Shown piece by piece: positions 9,410-21,800 of a stretch of DNA of 64,000 nt. A program made the translations under genes and the position numbers. The notes beneath the pieces were generated by a model, which had not been told where the DNA came from, searched no databases, and saw nothing but the letters and a program-made list of their open reading frames with translations. Source of the DNA: Pyricularia pennisetigena (Eukaryota; Ascomycota; Sordariomycetes; Magnaporthales; Pyriculariaceae); assembly GCF_004337985.1 (NCBI RefSeq), contig NW_021940931.1, positions 54,241 to 118,240 of the forward strand. The letters are read 5' to 3'. How positions within the stretch are numbered: position 1 is the first letter of the stretch; the number at the start of each line of letters is the position of its first letter.

Positions 9410-10417
9410 GTTGCTTCAAATCGCCGTGGACGCTCCAGATCTCGGTCCAAAAATCGCCGAGATAACGACCACAAAGGTGACCGACTCAACAATTGAAGGT
9501 ATCGTAGCCGATCGCGTGATTAAAGGGATGGGGCGCAGCATGTATCAGAAATTGAACGAGGTGGTGGTCGGGACCAGAGGCCAAGACTCAGGAAGGTTGA
9601 CGAACGACCACAACCAATATTTGAGGATCCTGATTCCACCGATTGTGAATCGCTCATAGATGCTGTCCCTTTACTGTTAGGGCCCACAGTGGAGGTGCTA
9701 GATGGGCCAGAAACCCCACTAAAACTGCAGACAGGTCCACAATGGCGCCGGAGAAAAGCTGAAAATTCGTCACAGAAACAAATGATTATACGACCATGGT
9801 CAAGCCAAGAGGTATCAGGTCCAATACCACATATTCATGGACAGTTTTCGAAACAGCAAACCCATCCCAGAGCAGACACTTTGCATACGCCAGAGCCCAA
9901 ATTAATAGAGTGGCACGAACCAGATAAAACTACCCAGATGCAGCTCGAGCCGCTGGGATGGCAAGCCCAACCGAAGCCGGACGCAAGTTCAAATCAACAG
10001 AACGCAGCGCAGGCCTTTCCAGAGCTACCAACAGGCTCAGTCGCGGAGGGAGCTTCACCCGCACTCGCAGAGCATAGTTCGAACGCAGCCGCAATTGAGG
10101 CATTGGACTGCAGTTTGGGGGTTGAGGGTGTACAAGAAGCACCCGCAGAAGTAGATCACAGTTTGGACATGGCTGAGCAGGTGAGAGAGAAACATAGCCT
10201 GGCTGCTGAGGGGGTACAAATAAGGAACCAGGTCGAGGCTGGGAGGGCAGTGCAAAGGCAGCGCAGATATGGTATGATGCTTGATTTCGGCCTGGCTCCC
10301 AGAAAAGAATCGCCAGATGGGTCTCCCGGACCAGGCAACCCTCCTGAGGCTGAAAGGCACGAACCCCGTAGCATGCATCAAAGCCAAAAGGCCAGGGCAT
10401 CGAGAGGCCGACAGTAG
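9410..10417 (+). pseudogene. Degraded RS-rich open frame, unknown protein
   Basis: One frame runs from about 9410 to a TAG at 10415-10417. It starts with an arginine/serine-rich stretch (RRGRSRSRSKNRRDND) and is broken by TGA at 9494 and TAA at 9521, both explicable as C-to-T changes of CGA and CAA. It then stays open for nearly 900 bp with an acidic, Gln/Pro-rich product (CESLIDAVPLLLG, DGPETPLKLQTG). I do not recognise the family. It could be a retroelement gag relic, given the R2-like trace just upstream, or a host gene relic. Confidence 0.4.
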
Positions 10418-10786
10418 AGAGACAGGGGGTTCTTGGCACAAACAAGGACAGAGTTGCGTGACTCTGCATCATCTCATATTGGACAAAAGACTAACGGAGG
10501 CAGTGGTAGTGATCATGTCTGTTATTTTGGATTTCTCTAGTTAATGTGATCAGACCTGGGATCATACTCCTTTGGCAAAGGATATGCTTTTGCCTGTTCA
10601 AACTGTTAGTTTCGTCCCCGTAAACACTGTTCCAGCCAAATCCTTACCAGGCTTTTTGGAAATGGTGGCTATAATTCGGTTTTCTTCGATGTATATATAT
10701 GATAATGGTTGTTTTGTTTGACTACAATATATATCTGAACTCCTTCCTCACGCAATTGCAAAGTCGCAATCGGGTACCCCGAAAAG

Positions 10787-11460
10787 ATGGATTCCTCATC
10801 CAACTTCCTCCTCCAGGGCGAATCCCTTAATTCGTTGTTAATGGTCAACGAAAACGGCGAAACCCTGGCAAACTATAGGAAGCAGCATTTGGATTGTGCG
10901 GACAAAGGGTGGGCATTCGAAGGGGCCGGAGGGTTTTTCCACGACGTAATCGACGGGCTGGGCCGAGTTTTTTTGGACCTAGCCTTAGCACAGACGCCGT
11001 CTAGATTTGGTTTGTAAAATATTTAACGCAAGCTGACGCCTGAATATGCGGCCAGTGGAGAGATCTTTGCGCACCTCATCATATCTCAACACAAATTAAA
11101 GCCGGTTCTCAAAGCCCATTGGCCAGCATGTGTGCTTAATGTTTTCCCAAGATAAGGATGTGGAGGCCAGAACAGGTACTCTGCTTGAACGATCCTTTTG
11201 ATCAACTCCGCCAACATAACCAGGCCACGGAACCGCTCAGGCTAGATTAGTTCGTTGGTGGTTGCCTTTGTTTCTCATGGTTCGCCAACGCGGGTGCGCA
11301 AGGGTTGGATTCCTTTGAAAGGTATCTTTCGTTGGGTGTCGTCAGCCCAGTGCCCAAAGATAACAAGTGGAAATAACCCTGAGAGACTAGCTTCCCTTTC
11401 CCAATGTTCTTCCGGTCGCCGCCGCCAACACGAACTACGCCGGCCCGGTGTACATGTGTG
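10787..11460 (+). pseudogene. Carbon-nitrogen hydrolase (NTA1-like N-terminal amidase) relic
   Basis: The first 77 codons read LNSLLMVNENGETLANYRKQ, then WAFEGAGGFFHDVIDGLG, which matches the nitrilase-superfamily core of fungal NTA1-type amidases (NYRK holds the catalytic lysine). The following strand that should contain the nucleophilic cysteine (GICMD type) is scrambled to FLDLALAQTP, and the frame ends at 11017. Downstream fragments in shifted frames (about 11060-11130 and 11255-11460) still resemble later parts. The active-site glutamate region upstream is missing. A dead fragment; functional only if the family memory is wrong. Confidence 0.5.
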
Positions 11461-12509
11461 TTAGCCTAGGGGCTGTTGGTTATTGGTTCTTGTCAACTGA
11501 AAAAATTGGACGGAACCATGGAGGTCGTCAAGACCGTGCTCAAGAACGATGAATCTCGCAAGAAATAAGGGTTGGTGGCTGTTTGCGATATTTACACCTC
11601 TACAAGAAGCGACAAAATAGGTGTCAGACTTCCTGATAACGAGAACTGAATGAACAAGCCGGCTGAGATCAGTACAGTTGATGGAAAAGCCTGGAAAACC
11701 ACAGGTGATTTTTTCTTATTCGAGGTGGTGCCAGAAGGACTGTCTGGTAGCTTGGTTAGCGAGTTCCTCGCCGCCAGAAAGGGTCCTGCCTTTGTTGGCA
11801 AGCTTCATGGAATGCTGCGAATTTTCAACATTGTATTTAAATTGTGGTTTTTGATATTTTCGCCTTTGCTGCAATTGTTTGCAGACATTGTTTGGTGTCT
11901 CTCTCAGAGCTACTCGAGCCATTTTGAAAGAAGAATGTAGTGTCTTTCGAGCCGGAGCTAAGTCCCCAAACATTCGAGGAAAAAATAAGATTCTGTCGTA
12001 TTCACCCTACTTCACCTTTGCAATTCATTCAGCCATGTGGACAGGACACGGTAGCACTAACTTGATTGGGAGGCCGTTGTGGTGACTTGTGCCTGCTTCA
12101 AGGATATAGACCGGGGAAGCACTAACGTTAATAACTGAAGACATTATAGTACCTAGGCGTGTCGTTCATAATACGCTGGGGAGACTACTGTTACTCGAAA
12201 AGAAAAAAAGAAATTGGGTTGAGGTTAGCACCGATCCCCTAGTGGGGATGGTAGAGGCCTTCCCATTGTAGCAAACAAGCCCCACAATATAGTTACAGGA
12301 AATGCGATGCCAGCCATCTACAACGCTGCTTCAGCTGCGCCAAATTACAGAATTTTCTCCAGGCCCCCTCTTCACGCTTTCACCCCTCACTAGATTTGTT
12401 CCCCGCCTCACATGCTAAAACGGACAATGCTGCTACCTACTTAATGACCTTTCTCCTCAACTGTGTCACGTAAAGTTTTTGACACCGCGGACTACGAAGC
12501 AGCTATACT
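11461..12509. other. Stretch without supported gene
   Basis: A 96-codon ORF (11650-11940, plus) has a hydrophobic middle (VFKLWFLIFSPLLQLFADIV) but no recognisable homology, and an overlapping minus frame is about as long. Neither is supported. Confidence 0.4.
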
Positions 12510-13216
12510 ATGCAGCCATACAAGCTTTTTATACCACCGTGCACCTACGAGCCAGCCCATAAGCTCCATCCCCCGCCTTTGGATATGCCTTTACGAATCC
12601 ACATTGAGGGACCGCTGGTCTCTATCCAAAAACTTCTTCCGGCCGAAGTGTGGAACCACGACGTATGCGATCATCCGTTTCCACAACCAGGCGGGCCGGA
12701 GCTTGCAAGGCTAACATTCGACGAGCTGTACGGGCAAGCCGTCCGGCCCCCTCTTCCTGGCGATCTTGTTGTACGGGACGAGTATCTCGGTTGGTGTGGC
12801 GATCCACCAAACCCAATTACGTACGTTTTCATCTCAAATTTAGATACCGCCGTTAATCTTTACACAGAACAAAAACATTGCTCACACTTCTCGGCCGAAA
12901 ATACAGACATTTCGACTATTACGGTATCACCTTCGATCACCTTGTTCCAGTTAACGACCCTAATCCGGAAGTACTCCAAATCAACATTATCGAACTCGAA
13001 GCCAAAGAAGGAGACTATGCAGAAGGATTGAACTATGCCAAAACATACTTACGGCTGGCTGTAGAACCTGATGACTATATTGGAAGGATATTGGCTGTGC
13101 CGCGGTGTTGTACCACACGAAAGGGGACGACGGATAGACGCAGGATAAATGATGGCGTGGCGGAAAGGGTCAAAAAGGTACAGGCTCAAAGAGGCCATAG
13201 TGACACACAACCTTAG
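12510..13216 (+). CDS. Hypothetical protein, two exons
   Basis: Exons 12510-12820 and 12868-13216 are separated by a 47 nt intron (GTACGT..ACAG, with a TTAAT branch-like site), giving 219 residues with no stop. The product begins MQPYKLFIPP and contains Pro-rich HKLHPPPLDMP, an LLPAEVWNHDVC segment and IIELEAKEGDYAEGLNYAKTY. Without splicing both frames stop soon after the intron, which supports the model. No domain or membrane segment is recognised. The C-terminus is basic. Moderate confidence that this is a real gene because the intron joins two long frames exactly. Confidence 0.5.
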
Positions 13217-14349
13217 GTTTTGTTGCGTTGGCAGCGAGGGTGACGCGCGTCATCTCAGAATGGGCCTCCGTTAGCGAAGCTGTCGTCACAGGTTACAGCA
13301 CAAGGCAACGGAAACGTTGTCAGATATAAACTCAAGAATCTTTGATGCCGCACTGAATTGAAACATCCTTTAGGGAAACGCCACCGCTTGTGATCAGACT
13401 CCAAATGCTAACGTCTTGAAAGTTTGAAGGTTCCGCAGATGGGTGACGTTCTCTCGATCGATAAATGGCTCGGCGAGCTCGGCCAGTCCTGCTTAGATCG
13501 CATACTTATTTCTCAGTTACTACCGGAATACAGACCCGAGCCACTTTTTGCTTGCATCGTATTACTATTGAGTTATCAGTCATGTAGAAAGCTTGAGGGT
13601 GCAGCCCATAAAACTGGTTTCCTCGTGAGGTGAACATGGCGGCTGTAGTTGTGACTCGGTAGTGTCAGTCCCCATGCACCCACCATTTACCGCTGGTGGT
13701 TTGGAAACGGTCCAGCCGCAGTGAAAGAGCTCAGTTGTCCCCTGAAAATGCAGATAAGCGACGAACTAGGGTCATGCAGCAACCCCGGCTCAACATTTTG
13801 AGACATTCCCAATGATGACGCTGCCCATGACCAAGGTGGAAGCCCGTGGATTACACTGACAAGGAGATGGAGAGAGGTGCTTGCTGAATTTACTGTGTAG
13901 CGGTTTTATCAATCTAAACATACCAGCGCTACCCTCTTTAGTGATATATCCAGCCAATCCAGCCTCGTTCTCAAATCGCGGCGCACTGGTTGTGAACTGA
14001 GGACATGTTACGAGACCTGATTAGCTTATTAAATCTGACTCAATGTGCCAAGTGTTAATCGGCGTGTTCCAATGTGATAGGAGGATAAACAAACAGTCAA
14101 ACCTGAAGAATAGGATATGCTCATTGGCGGGAGTAGAAAAGCTAGGACGCCCATATATGCATGAATACTATTACATTGTCACAGGGCTTACTTAAAGGGA
14201 AAGTCTTTCCCCTAAAACATACTGCAAAAAACCTCTTCCTCTTAACCCAGACGAAGAAAAACAAGTGGCTTAGATCAGGCCTATATTACATCACTTCAGA
14301 AGGTCAGGTTTTGGAATATGAATATTTTGAGCACGTCAGGCTAACTATT
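13217..14349. other. Stretch without recognisable gene
   Basis: Only short ORFs; nothing recognised on either strand. Confidence 0.4.
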
Positions 14350-14526
14350 ATGGATATGCAGATGTGCACCATCTACACCGACTATTGGTCTTGCGGCCAC
14401 AAGAAAGAAGATCGAACAGCAAAATGTTCCAACCCATCCAGATGCTTGAAGACATATAAGGAAGGGACTACTGCAGCTACTCCTTGCGGCGGAGCTCAAT
14501 GCACTACACCTCCTTCATCAGTTTAA
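14350..14526 (+). CDS. Small cysteine-rich protein
   Basis: A 58-residue product starting MDMQMCTIYTDYWSCGHK, with cysteines in the pattern C..CGH..C..C..C..C. Small fungal proteins with a (Y/W)xCGHK motif and spaced cysteines are common and probably bind metal; they have no established function. The frame is open upstream to 14161, but the compact Cys-rich part fits a start at 14350. No signal peptide. Confidence 0.4.
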   Translation: MDMQMCTIYTDYWSCGHKKEDRTAKCSNPSRCLKTYKEGTTAATPCGGAQCTTPPSSV

Positions 14527-15520
14527 ATTCTTCAACGCCAGGAACATGAAGGGCCCTACTGGGCAGCCGAAGTCGCTCATAACATTGCAAGTAGGAAAGT
14601 CGGTTTACAAGATTAGCAACTGTCCACGTTTTTCAATGGGTGTAAGGGACCTGTGGGTTATTACTTGTCGAAATAGCCGGAAAGTACTACAAATAGCAGC
14701 TCGTGATCTTCCGGCAACATGTCATAAGGCCTTCCTTGTTTTTGTTATGAATCTCTGTATGCATCGTTGTTGAAATTATACTACTCAGTCCCTGCAAACT
14801 AATTATGGGGCTTGGGGATTTTTGCCATGACTCATAAATCTGGGAACAACTGGTTGTGGATTTTCAGAAGCTCATAACTCTTATAATCCCGCGCACGAAT
14901 CTGATATTTTTACTTTTATTTGGATCATGGAAAACTTAGGTGTAGCTTGAGGGCTCCGTAGCATTTGAAGGATGCGCCATGGGTACCTGAGCTGGCCCAC
15001 ATATATTCCATGCTAGTAGTAACGCATCGGTCCTTTTTTCCACATCGTCTCCAAGCCTTCCAAACATCATCTTGAAGGATTGTAGGTCGCTGTTCTGCAA
15101 AAGATTGCGGTAGAATCATACGGTGGAACCGCAAAGCAACGCTAGTCCTCAACCTTACTAGTCCCTGTCACTCCACCATAATTTGAATGCTACAGCCCCG
15201 CATAAAGGAACTTATTCGACTGGTTGGTCACCTCGTACAAACGCAGCCAAACCAGCAGCTGTCCTGCTCATTGTAATTCTGTGTGGGTTGGGTGCCTTGA
15301 TTTGAGCTGTCAAAGTGGGGTTACGAACGCCTGCCCTGTTCGCTTACGGTTTGCTTACGGTTCCCCAGTCAAAAACGTTATCTACGCGACCGCCAGGCCA
15401 GCCGATCGGATACGACCACGGCACGCTATCTATGGGGCGGCAGAATGCAGGGTCTAGCGTCACATAGTGATGCGTGGTAAAATAAAGTGCGGTTAAGTAT
15501 CGACGACAGTTGTTTATTGC
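14527..15520. other. Stretch without supported gene; holds one arm of an inverted repeat
   Basis: No convincing ORF. About 15363-15412 (CCAGTCAAAAACGTTATCTA...) recurs inverted at about 15868-15925, with scattered mismatches. Confidence 0.45.
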
Positions 15521-15648
15521 ATGCCACTAGTTTGCATTGGAGCGTCCAACCCTCATGTCTGTCTCAGGCTTCTCCCGTCCAGGACCTGATTTTCGATGAG
15601 GGCAAATGGTTCATAAGGGGTGGGATGCTCTAATGCAAACTAGCGGCA
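15521..15648. repeat. MITE-like hairpin element
   Basis: About 27 bp arms at 15521-15547 and 15622-15648 are inverted copies (ATGCC[A/G]CTAGTTTGCATT core) around a 74 bp unique centre. No ORF. The size and shape of a small non-autonomous element; superfamily not clear. Confidence 0.55.
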
Positions 15649-15760
15649 TTCCATCAACAACGGTCCCTGTATATTCACCTCAGCATCATTTCGCCACAAT
15701 CACCATGCGCCTTGCCACGCTGGCGCCCGCATTTTGCCGCCCAAAATAGCCTGCAGCAAT

Positions 15761-15848
15761 AATGGAGGGCCTCCTGCATATTATGGACGCCCTTCTGACT
15801 GGTATAAGTGGCTCAGAATGGCTTGATTGTATGCAGGAGCCCTCCATT
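15761..15848. repeat. Inverted repeat hairpin
   Basis: AATGGAGGGCCTCCTGCATA (15761-15780) pairs with 15830-15848 with about one mismatch around a 49 nt loop. It lies between the two arms of the larger inverted repeat at 15.36 and 15.87-15.92 kb. Confidence 0.5.
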
Positions 15849-16495
15849 AGCGAGACGGGGAGCAAGCGCACAATCCGATCGGCTGGTCTTGCAATGGCGT
15901 AGATAATGTTTTTTGACTGGGCAATGTTAAGCGAATTGGGCGGGCATTCGTAATCACACTTTGCGTAGGACGGAGGGATAGGACCCACGTCTGCCGTAGC
16001 GGCCGTTCATTGAGTTGTGGACCGCGTTTGGCACGGTTGCGGCCAGGTCTAGGCGATGCCGAATGCATATTGCGTCACCGGGAGTTTAGAGAGTTGCCTT
16101 CATGGGACCTAGAAGTGCCTCACGTCGCATTTGTTGTTTTCACCGTTTAGACAATAAGCCTATCACGACGAGCCCCGTGACATATCGCCGTTTTCAGAAT
16201 CGTTAAAACAGCAGCAAATTTAATGTTAGTCCAGTTAATGAGGAAATGGGCCGTTGAACTTATCTCTGGCATTATCTGACCGAGACAACGCAAAAACCAC
16301 ATCACTCTCTCGACGGACAGTAGCATTGCATTATTGACAGACCCAACCACGAACCCCCGTAATCGGAAGTGAACTCGTGAACAAATTATTCCATATAACA
16401 CCAAATAATGCACAAAGGGTCATTATAGTAAATTTGGCCCTGGTTTCTTCAACCAATTGTTCAAACCTCCACCGGAAACCTGCGTGAAAGTTGGC

Positions 16496-17109
16496 CTATG
16501 TGATGTCGGCAGCTCGAACACCCCCCAACCCGCCCCCCGGAAAATGCTGGGACCGAAGCATATAATCTTCTGGCTGTGGTTTTTCAACTTTTATCCCCTT
16601 CTTTTTCTTTTGTTTAGATTTTGAAGCAATGGCACCCCATATTCCCCAATCATCATCCTGGATCGGATTTTCAGGCTGGGGCGTGTGTTCAGGCACTGTT
16701 TCGGGCTCCAGGCTGGACTTTGGCGTCGGTTCGCATTCGCGGGACTCCGATTCGGCTTTTTGACCTGGTCGAGTTAATGCCGTCTGGTAAAGTGTTGCTT
16801 TTGAAGGTGATTCGATTTTGGGCAATGGTGTCCCGGCTGTTTTTTCGACAGCCCCATGTAGGGGGCTCGCGTCATATTTGGATAGCGCCTCATTGCTGCA
16901 TCTGAGACTAGATCGATGGTGATTTTGAATAGCAATTCCATGATTGGCAACGTTTCGAGCTCGGCTTTCGGCACACAATCTGCCAGTCTAGAAGGATGTT
17001 TGAGAAGCGGTTCGAGACCGGCCGCTACATAGCTGTAGAACCATGTATCATTTATCCGTGGATTTGGATATGCAAAAGCGGAATCCAATTTATGGAGCTG
17101 GAGCGGCAA
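16496..17109 (-). pseudogene. Broken hypothetical gene with DDWG/poly-lysine tail
   Basis: Two overlapping minus-strand frames carry successive parts of one protein. 17109-about 16860 reads LHKLDSAFAYPNPRINDTWF..VAAGLEPLLKHPSRLADCVP, and about 16910-16496 reads SNEALSKYDASPLHGAVEKT..PIQDDDWGIWGAIASKSKQKKKKG. The second ends in a DDWGxWG + lysine-rich tail that I have seen at the C-termini of uncharacterised fungal proteins. A small indel near 16900 separates them. Start not determined (17109 is a TTG). Function unknown. Confidence 0.4.
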
Positions 17110-17762
17110 GTTGCGGGATCCAGGGTTGCATCGTGGCGATTCGACCTCTCAGAGCGGGGAACGACCCCAACACTGCCGGATGGTTGGGCCGTGCCTCCCA
17201 GGTTAATCCTTCAGCTCAACCTCGGCTCACCTGGACTGGAGGCGCCGCGGTGGCGATTGTGACGAGCAGCCTTGGTAAGCCAATGTTTAGGACACTAATG
17301 CCAAGCCGTTGGATTTGTAAGTTCTTTTTGAACAAAGGTGCGCCGAGACAGCAAGGGGATTGAGAAGACACACGGGCAGGACGAGCGGTTGAAGGCTTTT
17401 CTTGACTGGGATCTATGGGCAGACATGCGAGTGTGTAAATCACATGTATAGCCACGTGATCTCGGAACACGTAGCGGAGTTTTCAACAAATCCCTGCGGG
17501 ATTGTAGATAATTACAGGTAGATAGTTACCGTGCATGAAAATACCGGTATTTTTTTTACCGATCGTAGCATCATACGATTCCTATCAACAGTTGGAATAA
17601 TTAGGACTATCGCATTGGGCTGAGCTAGGATTTCAGGGGATTGACCACGTGATGCCAGGGTAGCATGAATTGGGCGGGGTCGAAATAGGGTCCCGATAAA
17701 CTTGAACCGGACCCGTTCCTATTGGCAACCGGCCCTAAAATACCGCCGCTGTTGAACCCCAA

Positions 17763-18467
17763 CTACGACGAGTCTGAAGTCCAATACAAATCAGCATAAC
17801 ACTCGCCTTCGTCATTGGTTGTCTCATCATCCTCCCATCCACTATGGCTGAGCTCTGTGATTGGCCACTTGTCCAGTGCCAAGCGCTGCTTGTACGTCAG
17901 GGAGGAGGCAGCTTCAAAGGCTTCTCGGACCATGCTGCGTGTCTTGTAGCCGAAGATCCTGCGATGCGACACGACGTAGCTGACCGCATTGTAAGCGATG
18001 GCTCGGTCCTGTGTTGATAGTGCCGGTAGCGAAGATGACGGAAACTGCGACGTGGATCCGCCTTTGAACAACAGGTATACAAATCGGAATGCAGCGTCAC
18101 GGGCGGCCGTTTTATTCCTCCGGATCATTCTTCGTTCCTCTGGGTCATAATCGTCCGATTCCACCTTCAGCAGCTTGATGATGTTTTGGAGATCAAGTCC
18201 CTGGCAAACGTCAATCCCAAGGCTATCAAGAGTCTCGCAGAGGGTACGGTAGTCCTGAATGTGATTTGGCGTTCGCCTGAAGAGGTTCCGTAATCCATGT
18301 TGAACACTGTAATTGATCGTCTCGAAGAAGGGAATATCTTTGTGGATCAAAACTGCCTCCTTTGACTCCAGTGATCGCGATGCCATTAGAGTTTGGAAAA
18401 AGGGGATTTTGTTTAGATCAACGATACTGCTTCCCTCCCACGATAACCGGCAGAGTGTCTTTGACAT
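17763..18467 (-). CDS. Hypothetical protein, 234 residues
   Basis: Uninterrupted from ATG 18467 to a stop at 17763. The protein is soluble and mostly helical, with an acidic C-terminus (WEDDETTNDEGECYADLYW), a basic RMIRRNKTAARDAAFRFVYLL region and no signal peptide or membrane span. No family is recognised. It lies about 80 bp from the 3' end of the LINE at 18549 and is transcribed away from it. Length and clean frame support a real gene, or the last exon of one. Confidence 0.5.
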   Translation of the reverse strand: MSKTLCRLSWEGSSIVDLNKIPFFQTLMASRSLESKEAVLIHKDIPFFETINYSVQHGLRNLFRRTPNHIQDYRTLCETLDSLGIDVCQGLDLQNIIKLLKVESDDYDPEERRMIRRNKTAARDAAFRFVYLLFKGGSTSQFPSSSLPALSTQDRAIAYNAVSYVVSHRRIFGYKTRSMVREAFEAASSLTYKQRLALDKWPITELSHSGWEDDETTNDEGECYADLYWTSDSS

Positions 18468-18824
18468 CAGAAGTCATGTCCGGAGTCTTGAGAGCTGACA
18501 AGCTTTTTGTCTCTATCGTCGAGCTCCATTTGACGTAAATATCGTCCGTAGTAGTAGTAGTAGTAGTAGTATTATTTAACGCCGGGCTCGGCCCGGCTTG
18601 TTAGCCGGCCGTTAGCAACCTCCCGAGGGGTATCTCGGCGCGCGTTCTATCTTCTTTATTTACACAGGGGGAAAACAAGGAGGGCAGAGGCGGATCGTGC
18701 CTGACCGGGTTCGGGCCCGGTCCTGCTTAGGGGGATAGTTCACTGACGCGACCCCGTGCCTAAGGTGCACGGAGGGTTCGTCTGACGGCTTGTGCCGTGG
18801 AGTATGGGTGAAAAGGCAATAAGT

Positions 18825-21800
18825 CTATTCCTCGTCTGAGTTCGAGTCGCTTACGATCGGTGTCCCTAGGCGTAAAGTGCGTTCGTGACGCGCGGGGCGC
18901 TGGCGGGCCGCTCTGGGGCGGGCGCTGAAGTAGTTGGTGGCTATCGAAAACGCCTCAAAGCTTTTCGGTTGCCCGAAGCTTATCTGGAAGAATTTGCGGC
19001 GTTGGGCGCGGTTTGGCGGCCCGACCGGCCGGTCGTCATCAGGCCACGGCCAGTTTCTCCACACCGCCCGCGAATAGCGGCAGTGCACCGGGTGCTCAGG
19101 GGAGGTCCGCTTCCAGCACCAGGCACACGAGGTGTTTGCATCCTGGTGGTTGAAACGGTCATGGTAGGCTTTGAAATCGCCGTGGCCGGTCCTCATGGCC
19201 AAATAATGGCCCAGTAGGGGTCTTGGCAAACGCAGTTCCTCGGGCTCCTTTCTCGGTGTGTATTGGAGTTTCCATTCCCTATATGCGGGGGACCGTTCAC
19301 AGAGTTCTTTACGCCACCAGTCCTTTTCTGTATTCGAAAGAATGGCTCTGAGGACCGTGCCGGCACCGCTATACGTGGTTTGCTGAGCCCTCGGGTCTGG
19401 GTCCGGCGGTCCGGCGGAGCCGGCCTTGGCCAGCTCGTCAGCCCGGTCGTTTCCCGGGATTCCCTGGTGCCCAGGGCACCAGCGGACCCGAACCTCGGTG
19501 CCTTGTTTTCGAAGTAAATCGACAAGGTTATGGAATTCCAAAAAGGCCCATTGGGACGAACGCGGCGCGTCGCCTCTAAGACCCCAAATAACCGAGGTGC
19601 TGTCCACACAAATCCAGATCCGGGCGCCTGGCTGGGCCCTGGCTGCCGCCTGTAGCCCTCTTAGGGCGCCAATCGCCTCGGCGTCGAAAACGTGGCTTTC
19701 CGGCGTAATAGATGCGGAGCCTGCAGCAAATTCCAGGCCCGCCCTAAAAACGGCCCATCCGTACCCTATTTGGACGCAGTTATTTTCGTGTTTTTCCGAA
19801 CCATCCGTATATACCACGATATCGTCAGGTGATACCATGTCCAGCCATTCGATAAAGCGGCGCGCCGCTTCCTCTTTTGGGACTCCTCCGGTGGGGTCAG
19901 TGCGAGAATCCGGGGCATTGCGAGGTGCGCGCAACTCTAATCTCCGGATCCGCGGGAGGAGTTGTGCAGCCGTTTGCAGGGTCGTGGCCGGCTGGCCTGG
20001 GTTGCGGGCACGAGGTGTTTCACGCAGGCGGCTGACAAGGGGGTGCCCCTTGTCCGCGAGCCTCAGTCGGGCGCCGTATTTCAGGCGGGTGTGGGCCAGC
20101 GCGACGCGGGCCGAGGGTAGTCCTGCGTCCCTGAGGACAGTGGACGAGGGGGTGGTTTTATACGCCGGGAGGATTGCCCGTGCCGCTAAGACCAGCGGTT
20201 TGTTCAGTGCTTTGAGGAGTCCTCTTTGCTTGTGCGCTGGGTTGTACCATGCCTCGGCTGCGTAGGTGGCCGAGGAACCCACGCATGCCACCGCTGCCTT
20301 GCGAAGTGCAGCCGCAGGCGGTCCGTATCTTATTGCCCCAAAGCCTTTGAGGTGAGCAGCGACCGCCATTGCTTTGGCAGCCCTCTCGGCCACGTGGCGG
20401 CGCCCGTCCAGCCGCCGGCTGAACCAAAAACCAAGCCAACGCATGCCCGGGTACCGCTCGGCCCCGGAGGCGCTTTGTCCGCGTCGGCCGCCCGGCAGTT
20501 GGACCGGGGTAACCGTTCTACCATTAATCCGGATTTCCGGGTTGCGACCGTGTCTCTTCTTAGTAATGTGAATCACCTCTGTCTTTTCCGCTGCGAAATG
20601 GATCTTCTCTTCCGCCGCAATTTCGTGCATATCCCGGAGTTTATTTTCCAGCCAACGTACGTTCTCCTCCAACGAGCGTGACGATTTCCATGTGAGCACG
20701 TCGTCTGCGTATGCCAATCGCCACTCCGCACCGTTTTTAACGAGGTACGCCAAATACAGCATATATAGGATCGGGGAAAGGGGAGACCCTTGCGGGGTGC
20801 CGCACCCAAGCCGCCTAAAGCCCGTGGTCGTACCCTCCAGCCGGACTCGGGCCTGGCGGCCGTTTAAGAAGTTAATCACGAACCTGAGGAGCATTTTACT
20901 GAACCCGAGGCTCCGCATTTTCCGTATTAATCGCCCATGGAGGAGGGCGTCGAAGGCGCCTTGGACGTCGCATGCGACAAGGGTAACTTCCTCCCCGCGA
21001 GCTAAAGCCTGCTCGATATCGTGGGCGAGGGCACAAACCAGATCCGTCGCCGATCGCTTGGGTAGGGCACCGCCGTGGGTGCAGCTAAGGAGCCCGTTGC
21101 CGTGTATGGCCCACGCTATCCGGCGTGCAACGAGCCTTTCGAGGCCTTTTCCGATACAGGAGAGGAGGGCTATAGGCCGCCAAGATCGAACGTTGCTCCG
21201 GTCTTTTTTCCCCGTTTTCGGTAGCATCGCGACTTCGGCCTTCTTCCAAGGCGCTGGGAAATGCCCGAGTTCCAGGCAACGTTGGTAGAGCCTGCGCACC
21301 GGCTCGGCCAACGAAGCCCATCCGGCTTTTAGTAGCCGGACGGTAATTCCGTCGATGCCCGGGGACGTGCTCGTGACCCCAATGCAGGAGCGCTCCGCCT
21401 CTTCCGCACTAATCTGGGTGTCCCAAGGGATTTTAGCCTCGTCCGGCGACCAGGCCTCCAAAGGGTCTCCCTGCAGGTCATCCTCCGCCGAAAATCGGCC
21501 AAGCACCTCCCGTTGCAGTGCCTCCGCTTTTGCTAAGGGCTCGCTCACTTGCTCGCCGTTAATAACCAGCGGCGGGGACCGGAGGCGTGGTCCGGCTCCC
21601 AGCCAGCCCACCATGTTCCACAAATCCTTATCGTCGCGCAATTGGTCAATCCGGTGCCTCCAATACTCCCGCTTCGCGGCCCGCACCCCTTTCGTGTAAG
21701 CTTTCTCCTCGGCAGAGGCGTCTGTCCTATTTACAGCGCTCCGTTTAACCCGCTGAAATTCGGTCCAGAGCCGTTGGCAGTTTTCGGTCCACCAAGGAGC

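Noticed and set aside
9411..9659. 82-codon ORF in another frame of the RS-rich relic
   Set aside because: The overlapping frame with the RSRSRS stretch continues far longer downstream and fits better.
12230..12270. Palindrome ATCCCCTAGTGGGGAT as a terminator or binding site
   Set aside because: Single short palindrome with no context to support a role in a fungal genome.
19426..20265. Long plus-strand ORF of 279 codons (and the same at 47465-48304)
   Set aside because: Shadow of the LINE ORF2 on the opposite strand in GC-rich sequence; the minus strand has clear RT/RNase H motifs.
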